From Perognathus longimembris pacificus (Eukaryota; Chordata; Mammalia; Rodentia; Heteromyidae): DNA of 64,000 nucleotides. The position numbers and the translations under genes were made by a program. The stretch covers positions 9,845,886-9,909,885 of the forward strand of contig NC_063171.1 of NCBI RefSeq assembly GCF_023159225.1, in the 5' to 3' direction. Below the pieces are notes generated by a model that saw only the letters and a list, made by a program, of their open reading frames with translations, did no database searches and was not told where the DNA came from. Of this stretch, positions 46,275 through 56,876 are shown piece after piece. Position 1 is the stretch's first letter. Each line of letters begins with the position of its first letter.

Positions 46275-46560
46275 TATGAGCACTGGCTGTAATCTCAGCT
46301 ACTTTTGAGGCAGAAGTTGGGGAAATGATGGTTCCAGGATAGACCAGACAAAAAGTTAGCAAGAATGCATCAGTTAGTAAGCTAGTCATGTGATTTTTGC
46401 ACATAATCCCACCCACATGAGAAGCACATGTTTTGGTCTGAGACCAGCCCAGGGCAAAACTTGAGGCTACATATGAAAAATAAGGAAAGTAGAAAAGGTT
46501 GGCTCAAGTGGTAGAGCACTTGTCTTGTAAGTGTGAGGCCCTGAGTTCATACCTTAGTAA
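46275..46560 (+). mobile_element. Tripartite B1-B1-ID SINE
   Basis: First B1-like unit 'gcactggctgtaatctcagc' to 'aagaatgcatcag', second 'gcacataatcccacccacat' to 'gaggctacatatgaaaaata', then ID arm 'ggctcaagtggtagagcac' to 'ggccctgagttcatacc'. The ID arm text is close to the Geo arm minus an internal segment. Confidence 0.75.
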
Positions 46561-46586
46561 TACACACACACACACACACACACACA

Positions 46587-46620
<34 letters not shown>
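46561..46620. repeat. (CA)n then (CT)n
   Basis: Array starts at the SINE 3' end. Confidence 0.95.
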
Positions 46621-46621
<1 letters not shown>

Positions 46622-47803
46622 CATTTCTGAGTGCTACTATTAACTGCATTTTTACTAACAAACAAATTGCAATAAAAAGGATATTTGTTGAAGGTCCCAT
46701 CACTTGTTATAGCTATAAATTCACTTCAAGAACCATTAGTTGAGTTATGCATAGACTTTTGGATAGATGTGTACAAAATAGAGTAAACATTTACTCCCAC
46801 AAGCATTATTAAATTATGATCTATTAGGAGTCATTAACAATCAGCCGGCCAGGACACTGGCGTTTGCCATTTTAATGAAAAAAATACAAACAAAAATACT
46901 ATTCTTGAAGCAATTAATTTCCTGCACATTGATTATTCTCATCTCCACCCTAGCAAGTAAAATTAAACACAGCAAGAAATTAAAGACGAATCCCATTTGT
47001 AATAGCGTTGTAACTTGTAGAGGTAGATGACCTATCTCAGGTTACCAGAGGAAAGCATGAAGCCATTCCAGCACTCTAAACCATATCTTGAACCTGCAGC
47101 ATTGAATGGAAATCATCTTTAGGTCAATAACCTTTCATAAGCACAAACTTAGCAATTAAATTAGATTGTCCAAGCAAAGCAGGACCCAAGATTCACCTTA
47201 ACGCTATGTTCTCTCCGTTGGTGAGCTTACATAGATGCCCAGTATTTCTGTGACTATAGCAAATGTAATTTCTATTAATTTCAACACATATTACAACATA
47301 CTGCAAAACTGGCATTCTTGCCTGGCTCTGCAGAACTACAAATGTATATAATGTATATAAATGTACACTGCTATATAAGTGTACATATACTGTAGAAGTA
47401 TACATCTATTAGCCAAGCATTTTACAGTTGTTGTTCTTCTCTTAGTGGTGTCATTTCTGGATTTTGTTTTTATATGTTTTTAGTGTCCAACAGTTTTGAC
47501 AGTATTATTTTAGAGCAGTACTACTAGCCAGAATCTTAACGTAAATCATTTTGTCTGGAAAGCCCCCAGGCTTATCTGGGGAGAGACAGGCTGAAATACT
47601 TTAAAAGTGCATTGCATCTGCTTTAGAGCTGCTTTATCCAGTGACACTAAGAAAGGAAGTAGTGTACAGAGTGGCCACCTTCTTTGGGGCATGATAAGAC
47701 CTTCTTAGCTCTAAGTCCATTTAGCACTACCTTCATAGCCTTACCACTCTCTATATCTTACAGAATGTATTTTCCAAGCCTGTTCTTACATAGTTTCTTT
47801 TTC
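46621..47803. other. Repeat-free DNA, possible conserved noncoding element
   Basis: No repeat signature over more than 1 kb. The part at about 46820-47060 holds homeodomain-like cores (AATTAATT near 46914, TTAATGAAA near 46872) and retained CpGs. Conservation cannot be judged from one sequence. Confidence 0.35.
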
Positions 47804-47970
47804 TGTGTGTAATACTGGAAATTGAATTCAGGTGCTTACTGTTTGAACCATTCCATCAATCCTTTTGCTTTTAGTTTGTTCAAATAAGTTTGCTGCTGGC
47901 CTGATAATTCATTGGCCTGTCTCCATATCTCATGTACTGGGATTATAGGCATGAAGTACCACACCTGGCC
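47804..47970 (-). mobile_element. ID plus B1 SINE
   Basis: 'aatactggaaattgaattcagg' and 'ctgtttgaaccattccatc' (ID antisense), then 'gggattataggcatgaagtacc' (B1 start antisense). Confidence 0.6.
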
Positions 47971-48224
47971 CTATAAAAAAAAATTTTCTTTTCAAATATC
48001 CCATCATAGAATATATGTATGCAGACTAAAGGGAGGAAACTAGGAACTACAAACATGTTCCCTAAAATATACAAATCCAGTCAAGAACCCAGGCTTCAGT
48101 GGAGTCATTCACAGAAATTTTCCTCTGTCCCTAGGCTACTGAATTGATGGTAAAATGAATTAGAATATTTTATTTACATTTAATTATTTCCACACATGGA
48201 TTTGTTATAGGAAAATAAGAATTT

Positions 48225-48480
48225 TTAATTATATTTTTCTTACCTTTTAGAATTGTACAAATTGGTTATCATTCAATAAATCAGTTTGAGTACTATAAAT
48301 CTTAATTGATATCATCCTTTTCACCATGCTCCCCCACTCATCCTGACCCAATCCTTCACCTAAATTTTCCTCATTTCATATATGCATTGAATATAGTAAT
48401 AGGATATGCAGTGAATATATTCTCCCCCTTCCTCTACTCATTCATCTAATCCCTCCCACCCATAAATTTCAAATGCCAGT
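48225..48480 (-). mobile_element. Older rodent L1 3' end
   Basis: 'aattgtacaaattggttatc', 'aatcagtttgagtactataaa', then 'tccttttcaccatgctccccc' in the order shared with 39.2 and 49.4 kb. Confidence 0.6.
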
Positions 48481-48561
48481 TTCCTAGAAGAAACTAAGAA
48501 TTTTTAAAAATTGAATAATTGCCCATAAATTTTACAGGGTCATTAGTGTGTGTATATTTGT

Positions 48562-48592
48562 GGCGCGTGTGTGTGTGTGTGTGTGTGTGTGC
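48562..48592. repeat. (GT)n with GCGC start
   Basis: Alternating purine-pyrimidine, about 15 units. Confidence 0.95.
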
Positions 48593-49216
48593 AAGCACTA
48601 GGAATTACTGTTTCTCCCATGTTGGGACTGACTGGTGCTCTCACAAAAAGCATGTCCTCATCATCACTGTTCTAGCCCCCCCCCCATACTTTTGGGAAGT
48701 TGCACTGCATATAAAAATCATTCAATAAATATTTATTAAATTAAATTGAATTAAATGCATAATTAATCTAAGTAAGAATCTTTCAGTTAAATTGCTTGAA
48801 ACAAATCAGATTTATTCCTAGAGAGCAAACAGATTGTTCTTAAAATAAAACTGTCTCTCTCTATATATATATAGTTTTATTTATATAGACATTTATATGT
48901 GGATATGTCTATCTACTAGATATATAAATTATACTAAATGAAATGAGCCTTATTATTAATTACAGATGAAAAGTAAAAAGCATTGTATATAGGAGTTGAA
49001 TTGGTTAAAGTTTATTTGGTTGCAAGTGATTCCTTGAAAAGACCAAAATACAGCAAATTAAGGCATATGTATAAGTCAAGATTGCATGGGCAGACCAGGC
49101 CAGGCCTCTCAAGAGACTGCAATCATGAGGGACACAGGTTAACTCTTTCTGCACATCTATGCTCAATAATTCTCACCCGCCACCTCATGAGATCACATTG
49201 CAACCAACAGAATGAA
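48593..49216. other. Unique DNA, no supported feature
   Basis: A short (TA)n near 48863. Nothing else recognised. Confidence 0.45.
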
Positions 49217-49376
49217 TAATGGGAGGGAGGGAGCAAAGAATAAAGGCAGGAAAGAAAAGGGAAGGAAGAGGAAAGGAGGGAAGGAGGCAAGAAAGAAGGG
49301 GAGAGGAAAGGAGAGAAGGGGAGAAGAGGAAGGAGAAGAAGGGAGGGGAGAAGAAAAGGGAAAGAAAGAAGGAAGG
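49217..49376. repeat. GA-rich homopurine tract
   Basis: Irregular GGAA, GGGA and GAAA mixture over 160 bases. No SINE tail identified beside it, unlike the other arrays. Confidence 0.9.
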
Positions 49377-49429
49377 TGCTTGCTTTTACTTTTGCTGTTG
49401 GAAGGCTGGGCTAATATGGCTCCACACCA

Positions 49430-50136
49430 CCTTTATTTTTTCATTATCATGAAGTAGTTTTACAGGAATTTCATTTCCACATGTCAGTTTATGAGTATAA
49501 TGAATAATAATTCTTTCCTATTTCTATCAAACCTACCCATCCCCTCAAATTTCCTAGGTCTATTTTTACATATTATTTATATTATACATATATGTGTGTG
49601 TGTGTATACATTGAATATTATGACTTCATTCTCCCACTTTTCTTCTTTCCATCTGTCTACCCCTCACCCCTTAAACTCATCCCCTCTGACTTTCCAAGTC
49701 ACAGCTTCCTGGTGTTCATTCCATTAAATAGTTGTTCAAAGTAGTTACACCAATGAAATCCTTCCAGTATATACCATACATACTTCAGTTAATATATTTT
49801 TGCATATTTGCATATAATCCTATATAGCTTTACATATGTATTTACAGCTTAGATGGAATTTTCACACATGAGAGAAAACATGTGTCCTTTGTCTCTCTGA
49901 GCCTGATTTGTTCCATTTAACATCATTTTCTCTAAGTTCACCCATTTGTCAGCAAATGACATAATATCATTTTTATTGGTGGATGAATAAAATCCCAATC
50001 CCATTTTGTTGACCCATTTGTCTATTGAAGAGAATCTAGGCTGTTTCCTTAACATAGCTATGGGAATAGTACAACAATGAGCATGACTGTGCTTTATCAT
50101 ATCTTTACCATATCTTGATTTCTCTATCCCCCCCAC
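49430..50136 (-). mobile_element. Older rodent L1: ORF2 end plus 3'UTR
   Basis: Antisense 3' terminus at 49455-49500, pyrimidine-rich 3'UTR with (TG)n at 49590-49606, then ORF2 C-terminal sequence (see pseudogene). The most complete copy of the older family here; it anchors recognition of the other old ends. Confidence 0.8.
49849..50120 (-). pseudogene. L1 ORF2 C-terminal fragment
   Basis: The minus-strand frame ending at a stop at 49849-49851 encodes the last roughly 80 residues of L1 ORF2p. Seen: a WVNKMG... region, 'FYSSTNKNDIMSF' (the family's 'YYSAIKKNEIMSF' position), 'ADKWVNLEKMML' and a terminal 'HMFSLMCENS'. In intact L1 this tail follows the reverse-transcriptase and cysteine-rich (CCHC-like) domains and takes part in nucleic-acid binding during retrotransposition. 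Endonuclease and reverse-transcriptase domains are absent, and the expected residues before KNDIMSF are disrupted, so it is a non-functional 5'-truncated relic. Confidence 0.8.
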
Positions 50137-50139
50137 CCC

Positions 50140-50326
50140 CCATGGCCTGAGGAATTTTGGATTGAATTTACAGTTCTCAAGTGCTCTACCACTTCAGCCA
50201 TGTTCCCAGCCCTTGTGTTTTAAGTACCTTTCAGTTAGGATCTCACTTTGCCTGGACTGGCCTTGAACTTTAGTTCCTCTTGCATCTGAAGTAGCTGGGG
50301 TTGCAGGAGTAATCATAAAACCCAAC
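50140..50326 (-). mobile_element. ID plus B1 SINE
   Basis: 'caagtgctctaccacttcagcc' and 'atgttcccagccc' (ID antisense), then 'gcctggactggccttgaac' and 'gtagctggggttgcaggagt' (B1 antisense). Confidence 0.7.
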
Positions 50327-50821
50327 CCCCAAATTATCTTTCTTTAAAGGCCTTTTTCCATCTTTTTCCATCCATTGGTCAGAATATCACACTGTCCTGA
50401 CTTGCTGCTTGGGATCCTGGGGAATGTTACCTTTATACTAGCATCCATGCACTTGAGGTAACAATGGAGAATGCTATTGCCAAAGGGATATGAAGGGCAA
50501 AGAGATTTTCCAGGTTTTTATAAAGTGAAAATAAGCTTTAAGCTAAACAAGTCAATATAGAGCAAGTAACTTTATTAGTTCCTAATCAATTTTCATAGCA
50601 AGAATGTCAAGGAACTTAAAGGTCATAGACAATGTTTGTTATTGAGAAGAGCTAGAAACTATTTCTAATAGATATATTTCTTTGGTTTGAAACATTCTCA
50701 ATTTCTGTCCCAAATCTATACTATGCCGTAATTAAAAAGTGCTTCAAGTCAAAAGTACTTCAAGCTAAATATAGGTGGTTAGTTGCCTAAGTAGGAAGTA
50801 AGACACTGAAAAAGTGCTAGA
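50327..50821. other. Unique DNA, no supported feature
   Basis: Nothing recognised. Confidence 0.5.
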
Positions 50822-51063
50822 AGCAGGACATTGGCAGCTCATGCCTGTAACCCTAGCTACTTGGAGGTTGAGATCTGAGGCTTGCACTTCATAGCCAGCC
50901 CAAGTAGAAAAGTCTGTGACACTCCTATCTTCACATAACAACAACAAAAAAAAAAAACTGGAAGTAGAGATATGGCTCATGTGGTAGAGCACTAGCCTTG
51001 AGCAAAAATGCTCAGGAACAGTCAGTCCCAGAAACCTTGAGTTCAAGCCTAGGACTGGAACAA
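50822..51063 (+). mobile_element. B1-like/Geo dimeric SINE
   Basis: 'ttggcagctcatgcctgtaac', 'acttggaggttgagatctgag' (left), A12 linker, 'gatatggctcatgtggtagag' to 'gagttcaagcctaggactgg' (right). Confidence 0.85.
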
Positions 51064-51077
51064 TAATTGTATTTTGC

Positions 51078-51150
51078 TAAAGGTGTGATTCCACGGTAGA
51101 AAACTCATCTAGTAAATGTCAGCTCCTCAAGTGCAAACCCTCATTACTGC
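51078..51150 (+). mobile_element. ID-like SINE, diverged
   Basis: 'gtgtgattccacggtagaaa' and 'gtgcaaaccctcattactgc' correspond to A- and B-box halves. Confidence 0.5.
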
Positions 51151-51324
51151 AAAAAAGAAGGAAGGGTGTAGGGAGGGAAAGAAACTTTCAGATGCAAGTA
51201 CAGAAATAGGAGGAAAAAACACTCAGAGATATAGAGAATGAAGGTGAAAGAAAATGAAAGGACTAAGAGGGTGGAGGAGAAAGATGAAAGAAATACTGAA
51301 AGCATCAGGGAAAGACAGGCAGAA

Positions 51325-51404
51325 AGAAGTGGTATGGCTCAGTGGTCGAGCTCTTGCCCAGTATGTGTAAGGCTCTGCAGCTTGCATCCATAGCAGTGAA
51401 ACAA
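51325..51404 (+). mobile_element. ID-like SINE
   Basis: 'gtggtatggctcagtggtcgag' (A box) and 'gcccagtatgtgtaaggctctg', then 'catccatagcagtgaaacaaa'. Confidence 0.65.
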
Positions 51405-51575
51405 ACAGTGGTCAAATAAATAGAATGTATATCGTGAAAATTAAGCAGTCTGAGGGAAGGGGAGGGATGAATCAGAACTTTAAAAGGGATGACATTGATC
51501 AAGGCATTTTGTATTTATAAGCTGCTTTGTTAAATGGCAACTCCTTTGCCCAACTACATAAATGTAATAATAATA
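51405..51575 (+). mobile_element. Older rodent L1 3' end
   Basis: 'tctgagggaaggggagggat' (polypurine tract), 'gacattgatcaaggcatttt' and 'caactcctttgcccaac' then AATAATAATAA; sense version of the antisense older L1 ends. Confidence 0.6.
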
Positions 51576-52562
51576 ATGTGCTTAAATAAATATAGTCAGA
51601 GGTAAGGAGGAGATAAAACCATAGGGAAATGGAGAGAAGCCCTCCTTATAGGGATGAGTAAGTGTCTGAACTATATTTAGGCAGGACTATTTAGTAGGAA
51701 AAACTGGATTTGAGCTTAACCACCATTTATTTGGAGGACATCAACAGTGTTTCAGCCTTATTTTTGTGTGACCCAGATTTTACATCCTGAAACACAAAAG
51801 GGGTGTCCCACTGGGGGTCACATGGTCCTTACATGGTGTATAATATTGTCATCCAATGTTTGAATTTTTTTATGATGTTAGGTTTAATGCATACAGAATC
51901 ACTGGAAATTTTTAGCCCTATCTACCACTAAGGCTCAAAGACAGACAGGGATTTTTCTGATGTTTCCTTGAACCATCCTGAGTTCCAGATCTGCAACATG
52001 TACTTAACATTCATGAAACTTGCTGTAAAATTGAAATAACCAGTTCACAGATTCTCATAGACAAATGAGACTGCATAATGGAGTGCTAGGAGTAAAGATC
52101 TCATTTCTAAGGAAATGAGTAAAAATGGAAATCCTGCAAATCCTGTCCTCTAGGGCCAGAAGAAAGACCATTTCCTAGTTTCTGTAAATGGGGCCTAGTG
52201 TTAAATCTACATGGGGCATATTTCCTGCATTTTTCCTGTAAATTGTAACACTTATTTATGGGCAAGATAGAAAAAGCTTGAGAACTTCTTTCTTCCAGGT
52301 TTTAGCTAAAATTGTAAGTAAGCTCATTTTCCTTTTATGTGTATGTATTATGGTGTTATTTTTGGTGATGTTGACAAACAATGGGCACGAGAGCCAGACT
52401 AGGTACTTGAAGCTGCAGTAATTATTACATTTTTAAAAATACTTTGTAAAATGAAAAACAGAATTTGTACTTTACATAAACTAAAATGTTCAGTGTAAAA
52501 AATCGCATGGAATTTCACCTGTTGGTTCTTCCTCATACTAATAGGATAGGAAATTATTTTTT
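51576..52562. other. Unique DNA, no supported feature
   Basis: Nothing recognised. Confidence 0.5.
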
Positions 52563-52740
52563 GTGTGTGTTTTTGACAGTCCTGGGGCATAGACTCAGGA
52601 CCTGAGCATTGTCCCTGGATTCTTTTTGTTCAAGGTTACCACTCTACCTACTACAGCACCACTTCTGGATTTTTCTGTTTCTGTGGTGCTGAGGAATTGA
52701 ACTCAGGGATCCATGTACTCTAAGCCACATTCCCAGACCC
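52563..52740 (-). mobile_element. IDL-Geo SINE with internal deletion
   Basis: Both antisense arms are present ('gacagtcctggggcatagac' to 'ccacattcccagaccc'). About 20 bases of the left arm between its B and A boxes are missing ('...ccatgtactc|taagccacattcc'). Confidence 0.85.
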
Positions 52741-52820
52741 AGAAACTATTGTTAAAAGAAGGAGGAGGAGAAAGAAGAGGCAGAAGAGGAGGAGGAAAAG
52801 GAAAGTAAGAGAAAAAGAAA

Positions 52821-53050
52821 GCCAGGCACCAGTGGCTCACACCTGTAATCCTAGCTATCACGGAGATTGATATGAGGATTGAGGTTTGAAGCCAACCAAA
52901 AAAGGAAAGACATTGAGACTCTTATCTCTAACCATCAAAAGCTAGAAGTGAAGCTGTGGCTCAAGTGGTTGAACACTACCTTTAAGCAAAGAAGCTCAAT
53001 GACAGTGCCCAGGTCCTGAGTTCAAGCTCCAGAAGTGGCACAAAAGAAAT
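52821..53050 (+). mobile_element. B1-like/Geo dimeric SINE
   Basis: 'gccaggcaccagtggctcac' start, 'gactcttatctctaaccatc' linker region, 'gctgtggctcaagtggttg' to 'gagttcaagctccagaag'. Good reference copy for the left-arm start. A GA-rich tract (52752-52820) precedes it. Confidence 0.88.
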
Positions 53051-53059
53051 TAAATAAAT

Positions 53060-53335
53060 AAAAAAGAGGTGAAGAAATAGAGGAAGGATAGAGGGAGAAA
53101 GAGAGTGAGGAAAGGAGGAAAGGAGGAAGGGAAGGAGGGAGGGAGGGAAGAAGGGAGGAAGGAAAAAAGAAAGGAAGGAAAGAAGGGAGGGAGGGAAGGA
53201 AGGAAGGAAGGAAGGAAGGAAGGAAGGAAGGAAGGAAGGAAGGAAGGAAGGAAGGAAGGAAGGAAGGAAGGAAGGAAGGAAGGAAAGAAGGAAAGGAGGG
53301 AAGGAGAGGAAAAATGGAAAAAAGAAACAAGAAAA
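53060..53335. repeat. (GGAA)n-rich homopurine array
   Basis: Irregular GA-rich flanks and a core of about 26 GGAA units (53185-53284), downstream of the SINE tail. Confidence 0.95.
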
Positions 53336-53364
53336 GGAAGACAAACCCAATAACAATTCCAAAA

Positions 53365-53520
53365 TGGTGCTTATTGTATACCAAGTATTTTGCCAAAACT
53401 TTGCTCACTTTTAGCCCAAATTACAGATAAGTCTTAGAGAGGCTAAGTAACTTGTCTGTAATAGAGCTGGTTAGTGGCAGGCCAGGATAGAAAGCCTCAC
53501 AATACAGGACAGCAGAAGAT
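53365..53520 (-). mobile_element. MIR fragment
   Basis: 'aaattacagataagtcttag' then 'agaggctaagtaacttgtctg' and 'gagctggttagtggcagg' follow the antisense MIR core order. Confidence 0.6.
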
Positions 53521-53989
53521 CTTAACTACTCCAGTCATGGATGGTATCAGGAATCAGCTAGAAAGGATCGCTGAATAGTGATGAGCACCACTACAACCTC
53601 ATCAAAAGTAGCCGTGCGGAGATGCTTGCTCTTAGCACATCAATAGGTAACAATATTATCCCATCATGAAACTTACCAAATGTTATGTTAATGTTCAATG
53701 GCAATAAAAGATCTGAATAATTGAGAGTAATAATAGTTAACTGTTGGGCTATAAGAAGAGATAAAAGCTTTCATGAACTTACATTAATTGCTAATGAAAT
53801 TACAATAGCTGAGAGTTCTTTCCTCAGTGGATGCCAACCTAATAAGTAAACATAAAGCAGTTTGAAGTTACCATCTGTAAAGACCTCAGAAGTCTAGACA
53901 AAAATAATAAAATTTTTGTTAGAAATCTAAGGAGTAATATGGTACTCTAGGCCAAAACCCTTTCTAAGTGATGACAAAAGTTTATGTAT
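53521..53989. other. Unique DNA, no supported feature
   Basis: A 60-base segment here (53605-53705: catcaaaagtagc..., 'agatgcttgctcttagcacatcaataggtaa') reappears in diverged form at 55095-55205. Confidence 0.5.
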
Positions 53990-54870
53990 TCTCCAAGAAT
54001 AGACTATGACCTATAAACACATGAAAACATGTTCAATCCTGTTGGAAACATGAATCAAACCACGAGTGAGCTCTCATTTCAGACCCCTTAGAATGACTTT
54101 TTATTTAAAAGAGACAGAGAGAGATTGTATGCTAGGAAGTGGAAGGAAGGAAGGAAGAAAGGAAGGCTGGCAGGCAGGCAGGAAGGAAGGAAAAAGAAAA
54201 GGAATGAAAAATATTAATGATGGTGAGATTGTGGAGTAACCCTTATAGGATACTTCTGAAAATCTGAAATACTATACCGATTATGGAAAACAATATGGTA
54301 GCTTCTCAAAAGTACAATCACTGTGCTATCCAGTAATTCCACTCATAGGTGGATGCCAAAAGAACTGAAAGCAGAGATTTGAACACATGTGTGTAATGTC
54401 TATGCTCATTGCTGCTTGAATTAAAATAGACAAAAGTAGAAATAACCCAACTGCCTGTGGAAGGATGGATGGATGATGGATGGATGGATGAATGGATGAA
54501 TGGATGGATGGAAACAATGTGTGGTATACATGCAAATGGAATGTTACTCCATCGTCAAAAAAAAGGAGAAATCCTGGCATATAATTCAGATGAACCTTCA
54601 GGACACGCTAAGTGAAATAGCTACCCAAAAAAGGACACATATTATATATTTCTGAAGGATCACAATAGTATCATCATAGAGACAAAAATAGAATACATTG
54701 CTAAGGACTACAGGGAAGAAGAAACAGAATTACTGTTAAACAGGTGCAGAATTTTGAATGACAATTAAAGGTCTGGAGGTGATGGGTAGTGGTGGTGACT
54801 ACACAACAATGTGAATGGACTGAACTATATAAGGCTTAAAAAGAATAAAATTGGACATTATATGCTATAT
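53990..54870 (+). mobile_element. Old mammalian L1: ORF2 end and 3'UTR
   Basis: Landmarks in order: 'ccttataggatacttctgaaa', 'acagtgctatccagtaattcc'-type text near 54325, 'aaatgg(a)atgttactccatcg' near 54535, 'cgctaagtgaaatagctacc', 'tgcagaattttgaatgacaa' and 'acacaacaatgtgaatggac'. These mark the end of L1M ORF2 and its 3'UTR. Internal (GGAA)n (54142-54190) and (GGAT)n (54462-54511) expansions are later. Confidence 0.75.
54462..54511. repeat. (GGAT)n
   Basis: GGAT/GAAT units inside the old L1. Confidence 0.95.
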
Positions 54871-55521
54871 ATACTTTCCCTAATAAATAGAAAAAGACTA
54901 AATAAGGAATAGGCACATTTATGCAAATAGGAAAAACATTTAAAGGCTCATGAAATAAGGTTTATTATTATTATAGTTATTGTTATTATTCTCTAGACCA
55001 TAGGCAAATACCAATGTAATGTCATTGTATTTACCTTTGAAAGTATCTCATATGAACTGTAACAGGTGCTTAGAAACTGCAACATCACAATCTCATCAGA
55101 AGCAGCAATAGAGAGATGTTTGCCATTAGCACATCAGTAGGTAAATATATTACCCCATTAAGAAAGTCGACAAATGTTATTTTAATGTTCAATGACAATA
55201 AAACACTATTTAGAAAATGGTTCCCTGCTTGGATCCATAGGTAACCAAAAAGAAAAACCCAACATATTTGTTTCCATTTTACGTTTGTCTCCATTATCCT
55301 GACACTCTTTCTCCTCCAGTTACCTTGGACAGAAGAAACTTGCATGCATCTTTATGACAAGGAACCAAAACTACCTCAGAGGAACAGAAGAGCCTTCCTT
55401 GTAAGATGGATCATCCTCAAATGAGAGAAATGGCCTGTGATGATGAGGCTGCACCCTGGAGTATAAGTAATCATGGCACAGGAACCAGATTGAATCCCTC
55501 AAATGATGAAAATAACTTTTC
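54871..55521. other. Mostly unique DNA; echo of 53.6 kb
   Basis: 55095-55205 ('agaagcagcaatagagagatg', 'ttagcacatcagtaggtaa', 'aatgttattttaatgttcaatg') is a diverged copy of 53600-53710, about 1.5 kb upstream. No gene. Confidence 0.55.
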
Positions 55522-55742
55522 AACTTTTTTTTTTGCCAGTCCTAGGGCTTGAACTCAGGGCCTGAGCACTGTCCTTGGCTTCTTTTTGTTCAAGACTAGC
55601 ACTCTGCCACTTGAGCCACAGCACTACTTCTGGCCTTTTTCTATATATGTGGTGCATATACATGTGGTGCTGAGGAGTCAAACCCAGGGCTCCATGTATA
55701 CGAGGCAAACACTCTTGACACTAGGCCATATTCCCAGCCCCC
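55522..55742 (-). mobile_element. IDL-Geo SINE with internal duplication
   Basis: Both antisense arms present. In the inter-arm region 'tatgtggtgc' is repeated ('atatgtggtgcatatacatgtggtgc' spread over 55645-55670). Near-duplicate flanks AAAATAACTTTTC (55509-55521) and AAAAGAACTTTTC (55743-55755) mark the insertion. Confidence 0.9.
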
Positions 55743-56387
55743 AAAAGAACTTTTCTTAGACCTCCACAGAACCTAAACTGAGATAATGTTCAGCCAGCCC
55801 ACACCTTTCCTAAGACTGCTTGATTATGTGAATCTCTCTCCTCCATCTCTGTTTTACCTAGCATAAGGACCCCCAATGTGAGATTAGTTAGTGGCATTGT
55901 GTTCCAGTGCCTGCACCCATGTCTAGGTGTGCACTGTCTCTTCCTTTCCTACCTCATGCCTGTGAGGCACAACTGTTCTTTTTATTTTACTGCTACATCT
56001 CTGCCTCTTGTCCTGGGTATGCCTGGTTCTCTTCTGAATTGAGAGACAAAAATCTAAAGGACCAAGTTGAGAACCCCAAGCCCCTTTCTTCTCTCAGGGA
56101 TATCCTTGAGACCTTTACCAATTACCCATGGTGTAAAGAATTTATATTCTAAGTAACATGTTTTCTAAGATTATACTTTAAATAATCAACTGGTGGATAG
56201 CAGAAAAGGAAGTAGAAATGAAATAAGACTTAGCCACAATTAATAATTGTATGGCTATATGAAACTTCTTTGTTATTTTCTCTGTTCCTTTTTTGTGTTG
56301 TTTGTTTGTACTATGCTATAATAAAAATTAATAACTATATATTTATCATATGAGAAATATTTAAACAAAACATCAAAAGCAAAGAAA
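55743..56387. other. Unique DNA, no supported feature
   Basis: Nothing recognised. Confidence 0.5.
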
Positions 56388-56485
56388 GCTAAGAATAGTG
56401 GTGCACATCTGTAATTCCAGCACCCAGGAGGCTGAGGAGGAGAATCATAAATTCAAGCCCAGGGCAAGACAGTCTCAAAAAAAAA
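56388..56485 (+). mobile_element. B1-like SINE
   Basis: 'gtggtgcacatctgtaattcc', 'acccaggaggctgagg' and 'caagacagtctcaaaa' with A tail. Confidence 0.75.
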
Positions 56486-56496
56486 AGAAAGAAGCC

Positions 56497-56787
56497 TTGA
56501 TCTTAGTACCTTGAATACTGTATATACATGTATTGGAACTAGGGAAGGGAAAGGGAATACCAAAATCGAGACACAAAGGATAAAGACAAACCATTAGAAC
56601 AGCAATACTTAGAAAACCATTTGGTATAAACTAACTGTACAACTCATTGGGGGGGATAGGAAGGGGAGAGGCAGGGGGAAAATGAGGGAGGAGATATCAA
56701 GTTGGATAAGAAATGTACTTGCCTTACATATGAAAATGTAACCCCTCTGTACTTCACCTTGACAATAAAGAAGAAAATTAAAAAGAA
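56497..56787 (+). mobile_element. Young L1 3'UTR tail in a SINE tail
   Basis: Begins 'cttgatcttagtaccttgaat', includes the polypurine tract (56648-56690) and terminus 'aaaatgtaacccctctgtac...gacaataaa'. AGAAAGAAGCC at 56486-56496 and 56788-56798 flanks it, so it landed in the A-rich tail of the upstream B1. Confidence 0.88.
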
Positions 56788-56876
56788 AGAAAGAAGCCAA
56801 GAGTCAATTGTTTATACCAGTAATCCAAGCTAAGACCTTGAGGGAGAAAATGCAAATAAGAATCACATGTAACCCA

